Positions 9,884-19,210 are shown, counted from the stretch's first letter. The stretch is DNA of 35,577 nucleotides from Rickettsiales bacterium (GCA_005792635.1 SXRF01000023.1:1-35577), one strand, 5' to 3'. A program made the numbers and translations. Notes: generated by a model not told the origin, from the sequence alone.

Positions 9884-11110
9884 TTATACTCCTAAACCTA
9901 AACTAGCTTCTGATGTTTGAGTTGCAAAATCCATATGCGTTCTTTGGCTAGACTGCGCTTCTTTTATGATGCTCTGCACAACGCTCATAAAGCGTTTTTC
10001 TGGTGTTTCCAATTCTTCTGGCGTTTGCCTATCCGCTTCTTTGGCTTTTAGCAAGTTGTTTGTATCAATGCCAAATTGCTGGAAAACCTCGTGTGATGGC
10101 TGCCCGCTTTTTATTGCCGCTGCGGCGATTTTCACATCACGCATATCAATTGATTTACTCGCCAGCTCAACAAAAGCAAGGCTCTCTGGAAATTTATCCA
10201 GCAAACCAAAACCAATCAGATAGTTGAATTTACCTATGGTGAAGTGAACATTATCTGTATTCGGCGTGTTGTTATAAGTTTGGTTCAATAAATCCGCAAC
10301 TCGCGTGGAAAGGGCTTGCTCGTTTTTCCACTCCACAAGGTCAGCATCAGGCAATTTATAATTTTTATCCAAATGATTGCGGTGTAATATCAATAGGCTG
10401 GTGATATTTTTTGGTTGGATTACTTCATAAGTTTTATTATCAGCGTGATGAAGGGCTGTACTCGCCAGCTTCTGCCACGCATCAAAAAATGATGGGTCGC
10501 GCAGGAACGCTTCACCAAATAAATAAATACCTATCGCACCCAGCCCAGCATCCGCATTAGCAAGATATTCTGGCTGGTCAGCTTTAATCCCTCTGAATTT
10601 ATGCCACGGCACTAGAAAAGCCAGCCCAGCCGCCACCCGCCCCATTGTGCGGCGGATGTAAGCACTGCGCGTCACTTCCAAAGCCGAATTTTGACTTTTG
10701 GAGAATATATCATTAAGCGTCACATCTTCCGTTTTTTTACCCAGCTCATAGCCCACAGATTCAGCATAAAGCGAGCGTATGTCGTCCAAAGTGTTTTTGC
10801 TATATAGCCCGATGATGCTTAAAAATGTTGCCCCCATCCCCAGTGCGGCGAAATTGCGCGATACATAACCCTTTAAGCCAGAACTCTGGTTAATGGTATT
10901 TCCCGCGCTCTTACCAAGAAAATTGAAAAAATTGTGTTTCTCCAACGCCAGCCAAGCATAACGCGTGGCAATCAGAGGGGCGAGCAGTAGAAAAAATGGC
11001 GAGTCATAGCGGTGAACCGCCGCTTTAATCGGCAGCTCAGCCTCAGGCGCAGCGGGACTCGCAGCCTGTTTTTGCGTATCGGCTATATTGTTGTGGGCAA
11101 GATCTTCCAT
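9884..11110 (-). CDS. Hypothetical protein (408 aa), probably membrane-associated
   Basis: Long ORF with hydrophobic segments (FFLLLAPLIATRYAWLAL, ALGMGATFLSIIGLY, VAAGLAFLVPW). No family recognised. Confidence 0.75.
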   Translation of the reverse strand: MEDLAHNNIADTQKQAASPAAPEAELPIKAAVHRYDSPFFLLLAPLIATRYAWLALEKHNFFNFLGKSAGNTINQSSGLKGYVSRNFAALGMGATFLSIIGLYSKNTLDDIRSLYAESVGYELGKKTEDVTLNDIFSKSQNSALEVTRSAYIRRTMGRVAAGLAFLVPWHKFRGIKADQPEYLANADAGLGAIGIYLFGEAFLRDPSFFDAWQKLASTALHHADNKTYEVIQPKNITSLLILHRNHLDKNYKLPDADLVEWKNEQALSTRVADLLNQTYNNTPNTDNVHFTIGKFNYLIGFGLLDKFPESLAFVELASKSIDMRDVKIAAAAIKSGQPSHEVFQQFGIDTNNLLKAKEADRQTPEELETPEKRFMSVVQSIIKEAQSSQRTHMDFATQTSEASLGLGV

Positions 11111-11211
11111 ATTACGCAGAATAGCATTTTAGGCTGACAAGATACAGCCAAATAATATGAAGATTTTGTGACAATGGAGTTTTTTATTCAACTTGCTGTT
11201 TTATAAAGAAA

Positions 11212-11235
11212 AACCCCCGCGTTGCCACGGGGGTA
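11212..11235 (-). terminator. Intrinsic terminator downstream of rpsU
   Basis: Minus strand: CCCCCGTGGCAACGCGGGGGTTTTTCTTT. Six-bp GC stem followed by a T-run. Confidence 0.85.
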
Positions 11236-11244
11236 ATTTTCATA

Positions 11245-11439
11245 TTAATCGCCGCTTTTGCGAGCTAGCTTGCGAACCCGTCTTTGCGCCTCCGCTGACT
11301 CACGAACGCGAGCCTCGGAAGGTTTTTCATAATGACGGCGCATTTTCATTTCACGAAACAAACCCTCACGCTGCATTTTCTTTTTAAGTGCGCGTAAAGC
11401 TTGGTCAACATTGTTATCACGAACTACAACTTCTACCAA
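11245..11439 (-). CDS. rpsU: 30S ribosomal protein S21
   Basis: [47 protein letters not shown]. Confidence 0.97.
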   Translation of the reverse strand: MVEVVVRDNNVDQALRALKKKMQREGLFREMKMRRHYEKPSEARVRESAEAQRRVRKLARKSGD

Positions 11440-11523
11440 ATTAACATACCCCCCTTCGAGGAATTCTCTAAATTTACGAAGTGCGAATTTTCACTGTAGC
11501 AAATAAGACACTAACTGTCAAAG

Positions 11524-12354
11524 CTATATTTCAAATGGCTGAACGGTATGATTATGCCACAAAGCACCATGCCCCTGCCCTATATTTGGCGCGGCTTCTA
11601 TGGATTTTCGCACATAAGCACGAGCGCGGGTAACGGCTTCCAGCAAGGGCAGCTTTTGCGCAAGCCCAGTGGCAATGGCAGACGCAAGAGTGCAGCCAGT
11701 TCCGTGGGTGTTTTTTGTGTTTATTCGCGCCTGCGTAAAAATCTCTGTAAAAATCGGCTTTTCGCCTTGCATAACCAGCAAATCCGTGACGATTTCGCCC
11801 TCTAAATGCCCGCCTTTCAACAAAACAGCATTACAACCCAATTCCATAATTTTTTCCGCAGCACAGCGCATATCATCAAGATTATTTATAACCATACCAG
11901 CCAAATATTCCGCCTCTGGAATGTTTGGAGTGATTATTTCTGCACGGGGGATAAGCAAGTTTTTCAAGGTTTCCAGAGCATCAACTGCCAAAAGAGCAGC
12001 ACCCCCCTTAGCGAACATAACAGGGTCTAAAACTAAAGGAATATGCGGATAATCAGCGAGTAAGCGTGCAACAACCTCAATCACACTCGCCTTACTCAGC
12101 ATTCCCGTTTTAATTGCGTCCGCGCCAATATCTTCCAGAACCAATCTGATTTGCTGCGCGATAAAATCCTCTGGAATGTCATGTATTCCATAAACTCCCG
12201 TGGTATTCTGCGCGGTTAGTGCGGTTATTGCCGATGCCGCATACCCACCAAGGCAAGTGACCGTTTTTATATCGCCCTGCACCCCTGCCCCACCGCCAGA
12301 GTCAGAGCCAGCAATGATTAGAACGCGGGGAACATTATTTGTAAGATTTGGCAT
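11524..12354 (-). CDS. thiD: Hydroxymethylpyrimidine/phosphomethylpyrimidine kinase
   Basis: VLIIAGSDSGGGAGVQGDIKT...GGYAASAITALTAQNT...VLDPVM...KNTHGTGCTLASAIA. TAATG overlap with the upstream gene. Confidence 0.96.
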   Translation of the reverse strand: MPNLTNNVPRVLIIAGSDSGGGAGVQGDIKTVTCLGGYAASAITALTAQNTTGVYGIHDIPEDFIAQQIRLVLEDIGADAIKTGMLSKASVIEVVARLLADYPHIPLVLDPVMFAKGGAALLAVDALETLKNLLIPRAEIITPNIPEAEYLAGMVINNLDDMRCAAEKIMELGCNAVLLKGGHLEGEIVTDLLVMQGEKPIFTEIFTQARINTKNTHGTGCTLASAIATGLAQKLPLLEAVTRARAYVRKSIEAAPNIGQGHGALWHNHTVQPFEI

Positions 12355-14528
12355 TATGCTGATGTTTCAGGTAGCAACTTAGCCAGCGCAGGATAATCAA
12401 TTTTTCCTGTGCCAAGGCGCGGGATTTCTGGAATATGGGTAACATGTTTTGGCAGCGCAATATCAGGCAAGCCTTTTTCGCGGGCGGCGGTGATTAGTTT
12501 TTCGCGGGTTAGCTCTTTCCACTCACTATATAGAACGATATGCTCGCCCTTGCGCTCATCAGCAACGGCAATTGAAGCATGAGCAAAATCGGAATTTATA
12601 TGGGTTGCCAAATCCTCGGCAATGGCGAGCGACACCATCTCCCCGCCGATTTTTGCGAAGCGTTTGGCGCGTCCGATAATGGTGATAAAACCATCCTCAT
12701 CAATCTCCACAATATCGCCAGTGTCGTACCATTCGCCTTGCGGCTGTACCACACCGACATTATCGGCTTTGAGATAGCCAAGCATCACATTCGCGCCTTT
12801 AATCAGCAATTTTCCGCCGCGCTCCATACCCGAAACTGGCTCTAGCTTGCACTCAATTTCTGGAAAAGCCCGACCAACGCTGCCTTCTTTATTTGCCAGC
12901 GGCGTGTTGAAGGAAACGACAGGGCTAGCCTCGGTTACGCCGTATCCTTGCAGCAAATTAACGCGGAATTTATCGGCGTAAATGCGGATTGTCGCCTCAC
13001 GAACCTTTTCCGCACCCAAAACCGCAAGGCGCACAGTGTGGAAATCATAAGGATGAGCATAGCGGGCATAGCCGTTAAAAAATGTGTCCGTACCCAGAAT
13101 AATCGTCGCGTCAATGTCATAAGCCAGCTCTGGCACAACGCGGTAATGCAGCGGGCTTGGATACAGAAAAGTTTTGACGCCACGCACCAGCGGCAACAAC
13201 ATGCCAATAGTCAGCCCAAAGGAATGGAACACAGGCATAGCGTTAAACAAAATATCGGCTGGCGTAATGTCAAGCACCGCGCTGGCTTGGTTGATATTGG
13301 CGAGCAAATTGGCGTGCGAAAGTGCGACACCTTTGGGAACTCCCTCCGAGCCAGAGGTGAACAGCACAACGGCGGGCGCGTTCGCATCCGTCCTCGCCAA
13401 AACTCCACGCAGATTTTCCCGCGCAAACACCGCCTGCGCCGCGCCGCACAGCTTGTCAATAATAGTAACACTCGGGCGAATATCCTCCAGATATAATACG
13501 CTGTGAGTTTTTTCCAATTCGGCGATTATATGCTCCAATTTTCCCTTTTCCACAAATGCCCGCGAGGTGAGGACGGTTTTAACCGTGGCGATATGGCAAG
13601 CATGTAAAATATTCGCCGAACCCGCCGAAAAATTAAGCATAGCAGGGATTTTAGCAAGAATATGCAGCGCGACAAATGTCACCAAAACCCCAAGAGAATT
13701 AGGCAGCAAAACACCAACGAATTTATCCTCGCGCAGTTTTTCTTCCAGCTTGTCAGAAAGGACAAATGCGCGGGTAAAAACTTGGCGATAATTAAGCGTA
13801 TCGCGGGAAATATCACTGGCAATTTTGTGGAAATCGCCGTGCCACGCGCTGGCATCCAAAATCGCCGAAAGCAACGGCTGGCGATAGTTTGACGCGGCAA
13901 AAGCGGCATCGGTCAGAATATCATACATCGCCCGCGCTGATATTTTTTCATCTTCTGCATATTTTTTTGGTGGTAAAAATGTGATGGTTATTTTGGGGAA
14001 AAAGCGCGTCCGCAGTTTTCCGCCCATCCTGCTGAATTTAGAATATTCAGCCCCGTCTATATGCGCGGGCAGCAAGGTTGCGCCCGTTTTTTCAATAATG
14101 CGCCCCGCACCATCATATATTTTCATAATGCCGCCGCTGGTGGTTATCCGCCCTTCAGGGAATATCACCAATTTTGTGCCGTTTTTAACATCGGTCATGA
14201 GCCGTTTAAGCGACATCGGCGCGAGTGGGTCAATTTTATAAATCCGCACAAACCACTCAACCCAACAAAAATACCATTTGCGGGCTTGGTGCAGATTCAT
14301 GGCAAAGGCGGGTTTTTCAGGGGTAAAAACCGCAAGGAGCAAGGGGTCGAGGAATGATTGGTGATTGGCAACAATAACCAGCTTATCGCCAGCCGCTGCA
14401 AAATTCTCCGCGCCGCGCACCTCCACACGAAATAAAAGCTTTAGAAAAAAAACTATAGCTGGCTTAAGCAACTGTTTTTCAAGAAGTTGTTTCATTGGCT
14501 TTTTCCTATTCAATGTCCCCTTACACAT
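12354..14528 (-). CDS. aas: Bifunctional lysophospholipid acyltransferase / acyl-ACP synthetase (Aas-like)
   Basis: N-terminal PlsC-like NHQSFLDPLLL and FPEGRITTSG, followed by an AMP-binding domain (VLFTSGSEGVPKGVALSHANLLAN, GYGVTEASPVVSFN, YDTGDIVEIDEDGFITIIGR). Confidence 0.93.
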   Translation of the reverse strand: MCKGTLNRKKPMKQLLEKQLLKPAIVFFLKLLFRVEVRGAENFAAAGDKLVIVANHQSFLDPLLLAVFTPEKPAFAMNLHQARKWYFCWVEWFVRIYKIDPLAPMSLKRLMTDVKNGTKLVIFPEGRITTSGGIMKIYDGAGRIIEKTGATLLPAHIDGAEYSKFSRMGGKLRTRFFPKITITFLPPKKYAEDEKISARAMYDILTDAAFAASNYRQPLLSAILDASAWHGDFHKIASDISRDTLNYRQVFTRAFVLSDKLEEKLREDKFVGVLLPNSLGVLVTFVALHILAKIPAMLNFSAGSANILHACHIATVKTVLTSRAFVEKGKLEHIIAELEKTHSVLYLEDIRPSVTIIDKLCGAAQAVFARENLRGVLARTDANAPAVVLFTSGSEGVPKGVALSHANLLANINQASAVLDITPADILFNAMPVFHSFGLTIGMLLPLVRGVKTFLYPSPLHYRVVPELAYDIDATIILGTDTFFNGYARYAHPYDFHTVRLAVLGAEKVREATIRIYADKFRVNLLQGYGVTEASPVVSFNTPLANKEGSVGRAFPEIECKLEPVSGMERGGKLLIKGANVMLGYLKADNVGVVQPQGEWYDTGDIVEIDEDGFITIIGRAKRFAKIGGEMVSLAIAEDLATHINSDFAHASIAVADERKGEHIVLYSEWKELTREKLITAAREKGLPDIALPKHVTHIPEIPRLGTGKIDYPALAKLLPETSA

Positions 14529-14606
14529 TCATAATCGGCGCAAACTATTTACACAACATCAATTTAGGTTCTGCTCAGAAATTCGCTATTACAGCAAGTC
14601 ATAGAT

Positions 14607-14755
14607 ATAGCTATTAACGAATAGTTAGAGATTATCGTCATTCCGCCGAAGGGCGGAATCTATGCCATAAAATTGCCTATAAAGCTTGTTGTTAGGCATG
14701 GATGCCAGCCTACGCTGGCATGACAAAGTGCTGCTAATTATTCGTTAAGGGCTAT
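14607..14755. repeat. Nested palindrome: a dumbbell repeat inside a ~22 bp imperfect outer inverted repeat
   Basis: Outer arms ATAGCTATTAACGAATAGTTAG (14607-14628) and GCTAATTATTCGTTAAGGGCTAT (14733-14755, reverse complement ATAGCCCTTAACGAATAATTAGC) surround the dumbbell at 14637-14724. Confidence 0.65.
14637..14724. repeat. Palindromic 'dumbbell' repeat, copy 2
   Basis: GTCATTCCGCCGAAGGGCGGAAT...GGATGCCAGCCTACGCTGGCATGAC. Two hairpins bounded by GTCAT/ATGAC. Confidence 0.8.
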
Positions 14756-14866
14756 AACTCGTGACGACACTATCTAGCCCAAAGTGACCGTTATCAACCC
14801 GTTGATAGCTGTATATGGACACAAAATTGAGCCGCTAGTTCGCTGTAGACACCGCCTACGCGGAAA

Positions 14867-14894
14867 ATATTTTGATTGAATATAATCAAAATAT
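14867..14894. repeat. Short perfect inverted repeat ATATTTTGATT-N6-AATCAAAATAT
   Basis: 11-bp arms read directly from the sequence, in the long 14529-15400 intergenic region. Confidence 0.7.
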
Positions 14895-15204
14895 CGCCCT
14901 AAAATCGGCATTTTTTGTCCCTAAAAGTACCGCTTTTTACTTTAACTTCTCGCTGCAACCATTTGATATTCCTGAATTCACAAAAAATATTTTTGGGATT
15001 TTTTGCATTTTTATTATGCCTTAATTTTTTTGCATTTTTCCACTTCCTGACCAATTCCACTGGATATATCATCGGGATATATAGCCATAAACGAATAGCT
15101 CACAGTGCTTTCTCAAACTATGGTTGACTTATGTGCGGAAAAAATAGAGATTTCAGTAAAGAAGTGGTAATAAAACAAGGTGGAAATAAGCAAGGTTTTT
15201 TGCA

Positions 15205-15225
15205 TGCAGTTGATAATCATTCGCA
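15205..15225 (+). promoter_or_regulatory. Candidate Fur-box-like operator upstream of the 420-aa ORF
   Basis: TGCAGTTGATAATCATTCGCA, with 7-1-7 core TGATAAT-C-ATTCGCA. Aligns with the 4335 and 19190 sites. Confidence 0.55.
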
Positions 15226-15415
15226 ACAAATCTATAAGCCACTGAATTTTATAATATAAAATTTGTTGCAAATGAATTGTTTCTTTTTTATTTTACTGTG
15301 ATATAAATGCCGCAAGTTTTAGTGGGATGTGATAAGTGGCGAAAGAGGAAAATTTTTTAATGTCTTATGAAAGATATTAGACTTATTTATAAACACATAG
15401 GTGGAAAGATGTTAT

Positions 15416-16663
15416 ATGGGTGATGGTATTTATTTGTATATAAGATCAATAAACGATTTGACACAATCTTCTGATGAACAAAAAGAAAAGTTATGGTCAC
15501 TAATAAAAAAGGACTTGGAGTCGTCCGATCCTAAAGACACTTCACTGGGCAGCCCTTCTGGAAATGAACTCATATCTAATGCATATAAGCTTCATCAGGT
15601 TTTAGGTGATGAATTTATAAGTTACCTTGAAAAAGCAGTAAGAATTGACCTAGACCCACTTAAAAAAATAGGCATTAACAATACAGATACCATATCTAGA
15701 TTGGGGTATTCTTCTGACTGCGGTCACAGTACAGACCAAAGGATTACAGGATTGGAGACTTTGTGGAGATTGGATGATGTTTTGAGTGTATTAGGAAAAG
15801 ATAAGATGCGTGAGATATTCATTCCTCTTCTTGATACATTAAAAAAAGTTTCCATAGCTGATAAAATATATAACATTCCATCTCTTGAATTAAATGGAGA
15901 GCGATTTCCTTACCAGTACAGTTATGGTGGACATTTTGGCACTGACGCTGCGCTTCTTCCTCAAATTGGAACATTACTAAAATTTCTTAGTGCAGAAGAA
16001 TTAAAGCCAGCGATAGAAAAAATGCTTGAATTAAGTGCTGAGAGAAAAAATCAATCTAATCGCAATATAGGAAGTCCAAATACAATACTAGAATCTGATT
16101 TGTCTGGATTAGTAAATGTTCTGGGAGATGATACAGCAAAGCCAATGATTCTTGATGTCATTAGAAGAGCTGACTATCAAAAAATAGACTCTGAAAAAAT
16201 AATAGAAATAAACAATGTTCTTGGAGATGAAGGAATCTCAGCAATAAAACAAAGAAGTGATTATAAGGAAATAATTTCATTAATATTGTCACATGAATTA
16301 GGCATAACGAATGAAGGAAGTAATGCAAAAACAGGAAAATTCAACTCAATATCAACATTTTATAAATTTGAATCTGGAAAAGCCATGGCTAATGCGCTTA
16401 GTAAGTCCATGGGGGAAAAAGACAATGAGCAATGCATATTAGAACCATTAAAAGCACTTGGAATACTTGAAAGTGGTATTGTATCTGTTGGAAATGCAAT
16501 AGTTTCTAATGAAAAATCTAAGCGACATGAAGAAACAGTTCCTGATGTTCCACGATATCAAAGGTGTAAAGCATCTAGGCTCGTTAAAGTTGAACTACAA
16601 TCAGATTTGTATGGTTACATGAATGACCATCTAGATAAACTATCAAAAATCGCACAGAGATGA
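15416..16663 (+). CDS. Hypothetical repeat-containing protein (~415 aa)
   Basis: Track ORF begins with GTG at 15401. ATG at 15416 is preceded by GGAAAG. Contains degenerate 'VLGDE' motifs. AT-rich relative to neighbours. Confidence 0.75.
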   Translation: MGDGIYLYIRSINDLTQSSDEQKEKLWSLIKKDLESSDPKDTSLGSPSGNELISNAYKLHQVLGDEFISYLEKAVRIDLDPLKKIGINNTDTISRLGYSSDCGHSTDQRITGLETLWRLDDVLSVLGKDKMREIFIPLLDTLKKVSIADKIYNIPSLELNGERFPYQYSYGGHFGTDAALLPQIGTLLKFLSAEELKPAIEKMLELSAERKNQSNRNIGSPNTILESDLSGLVNVLGDDTAKPMILDVIRRADYQKIDSEKIIEINNVLGDEGISAIKQRSDYKEIISLILSHELGITNEGSNAKTGKFNSISTFYKFESGKAMANALSKSMGEKDNEQCILEPLKALGILESGIVSVGNAIVSNEKSKRHEETVPDVPRYQRCKASRLVKVELQSDLYGYMNDHLDKLSKIAQR

Positions 16664-16670
16664 GATTATA

Positions 16671-18056
16671 ATGACCACCGATATCCTTGTTATTGATGAT
16701 GAAAAAGACATCCGCGAGCTGATTTGCGATATCCTTAAGGACGCGAAATACGCCACCCGCACCGCGCATAACAGTGATTCCGCCTTTAAGGAACTAGCGT
16801 CGCGTGCGCCGTCAGCGGTGATTTTGGATATTTGGTTGCAAGGCAGCGAGCTGGATGGTCTTGGAATTCTTGAGTTTATTAAGAAAAAATACCCGCATAT
16901 CCCCGTGGTTATGATAAGTGGGCATGGGAATATTGAAACGGCGGTTTCCGCCATCAAAATCGGGGCTTATGACTTCATTGAGAAGCCGTTTAAGGAAGAT
17001 AGATTGTTGCTGGTTCTGGCGCGGGCTTTGGAAAACGCCAAGCTTAAAAGCGAAAATACCGAGCTTAAAACGCGCGGAAAGCTAGAAACACAGCTAAACG
17101 GCGTATCGCAAGTGGTTTCACAATTGCGGGCGAGCTTGGAAAAAATTGCCCCAACTGCCAGCCGCGTACTCATCACTGGTGGTGCGGGAACTGGCAAGGA
17201 AATGTTTGCGCGGCTGATACATGCGAAATCCGCCCGCGCCAATGCTAATTTTGTGGTGATGAATGCGTCAGGGCTAACTCCTGACCGTTTGGAAGCTGAA
17301 TTATTCGGCGTAGAAGACAGTAATCCAACAGGTGGCGCAGAAAAGCTGGGGCTTTTTGAACGCGCTCATAACGGAACGCTGTTCATTGATGAGCTGTGCG
17401 ATATGCCGCTGGAAACACAAGGAAAAGTGCTTCGTGCATTGCAAGATCAAAATTTCACCCGCCAACGGGGTAATAATAAAGTTGAGGTTGATGTTCGGGT
17501 GATTGCCGCCAGCAACCATGATCTGGAGGCGGAAGTTGCCGCTGGTCGCCTGCGCGGGGATTTATATTACCGTTTGAATGTTGTGCCGATACACATGCCA
17601 TCGCTGAAAGAACGCAGGGAGGATGTGCCAGAGCTTTGCAGCTACTTCCTGAAACGCGCCGCGGAAATGGCAGGGCTTAGCGTTCGCACTCTTTCTAGCG
17701 AGGCTATTGTTATGTTGCAAGCTTATAGCTGGCCGGGGAATGTTCGCCAACTTCGCAATATGATGGAATGGTTGTTGATTATGACCACGGGTAAGAGCGA
17801 GCCGATTGCTGCGGATGAGCTGCCGCCAGAAATCCTTACCTCAAACCCTGTTCTTGCCCGCCCTGAAAGCAATGCGGATATTATGTCTATGCCGCTGCGC
17901 GAGGCGCGGGAATTATTTGAAAAACAATATCTCGCAGCGCAGATTGACCGCTTTGGCGGCAATATTTCGCGCACCTCGGCTTTTGTCGGGATGGAACGCT
18001 CCGCCCTCCACCGCAAGCTTAAGATGCTCGGGATAAATGAGGGCGAAGCCGCCTAA
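16671..18056 (+). CDS. ntrX: NtrX-like response regulator (REC - AAA+ - Fis-type HTH)
   Basis: ILVIDDEKDIRELICDILKDAKY, VILDIWLQGSELDGLGIL, AYDFIEKPF; AAA+ region; C-terminal HTH NISRTSAFVGMERSALHRKLKMLGI. The loop where GAFTGA is expected reads ELFGVEDSNPTGGAEKLG. Confidence 0.9.
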   Translation: MTTDILVIDDEKDIRELICDILKDAKYATRTAHNSDSAFKELASRAPSAVILDIWLQGSELDGLGILEFIKKKYPHIPVVMISGHGNIETAVSAIKIGAYDFIEKPFKEDRLLLVLARALENAKLKSENTELKTRGKLETQLNGVSQVVSQLRASLEKIAPTASRVLITGGAGTGKEMFARLIHAKSARANANFVVMNASGLTPDRLEAELFGVEDSNPTGGAEKLGLFERAHNGTLFIDELCDMPLETQGKVLRALQDQNFTRQRGNNKVEVDVRVIAASNHDLEAEVAAGRLRGDLYYRLNVVPIHMPSLKERREDVPELCSYFLKRAAEMAGLSVRTLSSEAIVMLQAYSWPGNVRQLRNMMEWLLIMTTGKSEPIAADELPPEILTSNPVLARPESNADIMSMPLREARELFEKQYLAAQIDRFGGNISRTSAFVGMERSALHRKLKMLGINEGEAA

Positions 18057-19156
18057 GCCCTATACAACGCCCCACCAGTCACGGCGCGGATTGCGCCTGT
18101 AGTAGTGGGTAGCGATAGAGGTAGTTTTTTCAGTGACCGAACAGCGAGAAAAGCAAACGCCTGCGCCTCAAGCGCGTCACCATTCCAACCAAGGGTTTCC
18201 ACGGGATACACGCGCTCAAACCGTCGCCGTAGCGATGCCATAATCGCAGGGTTAAGCCGCCCGCCGCCCGCCACGAACCATTGCAAAGCTGGCTTCGGGA
18301 AAAACGCTGCCCCCGCCGCAATCGCCGCCGTGGTGAATTCGGTAAGCGTTGCCGCGCCGTCCTGCGCCGATAAATGCGCTAGGCTATCAAAGTTAAAATA
18401 ATTTCTGTCCAGCGATTTGGGCGGATGCTTGGCAAAAAAATCATCCTTCAGCAATTTTTCCACCACCGCCAAATCCGCCTTGCCCGCCATGGCTAGTGCG
18501 CCGTCCACATCCAAATCGCGCCCTGTATGCTTCAAAGCCCATTCATTGAGCAAAACATTCCCCACACCAGTATCAAACGCCAAAATATCCAGTGCCATCA
18601 GCTCATGCGCCGCCGTTTCCGAGCGACCAATCCATGTCACATTAGCAATTCCGCCGATATTCAGCACAGCAACGGGTAGCTCCATGTGCCTTGCGAGTGC
18701 GGCGTGATATAGAGGCACAAGCGGCGCACCCTCGCCACCCGCCGCCATGTCGCGCCTGCGAAAATCGCAAACCACATCTATGCCCGTTTTTTCCGCAAGC
18801 AAGCCGCCACTCCCTATTTGCCACGAAAGATGCTCGGCGGGACGATGCGAAACCGTCTGCCCGTGAAAGCCGATAACCGCGACTTCTTTATTGCTCAAAC
18901 CCGCCTGTTTCAACAGGGTTTTTACCACTTCCGCGTGCTTTAGCGTTATATTCTGCTCGGCAATCAGCATATCGCCGCGCCCATGCACCGCCTCGCGCAG
19001 TGCCGCTTTTTCAGCGTCGCTATAAGGCACAGTCACCCGCGCCCCAAACTCCAGAATATGCTCGCCGTCAGTGCGGATTAGTGCCGCGTCAATACCGTCT
19101 AGCGATGTGCCACTCATCAAACCCAGCGACCATTTTTCTTCTGTTTGTTTGCTCAT
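18053..19156 (-). CDS. anmK: Anhydro-N-acetylmuramic acid kinase
   Basis: LGLMSGTSLDGIDAALIRTDG...IGFHGQTVSHRP...LNIGGIANVTWI...DTGVGNVLLNEW. Confidence 0.97.
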   Translation of the reverse strand: MSKQTEEKWSLGLMSGTSLDGIDAALIRTDGEHILEFGARVTVPYSDAEKAALREAVHGRGDMLIAEQNITLKHAEVVKTLLKQAGLSNKEVAVIGFHGQTVSHRPAEHLSWQIGSGGLLAEKTGIDVVCDFRRRDMAAGGEGAPLVPLYHAALARHMELPVAVLNIGGIANVTWIGRSETAAHELMALDILAFDTGVGNVLLNEWALKHTGRDLDVDGALAMAGKADLAVVEKLLKDDFFAKHPPKSLDRNYFNFDSLAHLSAQDGAATLTEFTTAAIAAGAAFFPKPALQWFVAGGGRLNPAIMASLRRRFERVYPVETLGWNGDALEAQAFAFLAVRSLKKLPLSLPTTTGAIRAVTGGALYRA

Positions 19157-19189
19157 AAAATATTTTCTTTATAATTCAATAGCTAAATT

Positions 19190-19210
19190 TGAGAATGATT
19201 ATTAATTGCA
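19190..19210 (-). promoter_or_regulatory. Candidate Fur-box-like operator upstream of anmK
   Basis: Minus strand TGCAATTAATAATCATTCTCA. Lies 33 bp upstream of the anmK ATG, the same spacing as the ribD site. Confidence 0.55.

Noticed and set aside
11440-12360. TPP riboswitch controlling thiD
   Set aside because: thiD is translationally coupled (TAATG) to aas, leaving no leader space for a THI box.
12948-13506. Long antisense ORFs (182 and 110 aa) opposite aas
   Set aside because: Antisense to a strongly supported Aas acyl-ACP synthetase domain; typical shadow ORFs.
14915-15127. 70-aa ORF rich in Phe/Leu
   Set aside because: AT-rich intergenic sequence giving Phe/Leu codons; no RBS or family evidence.
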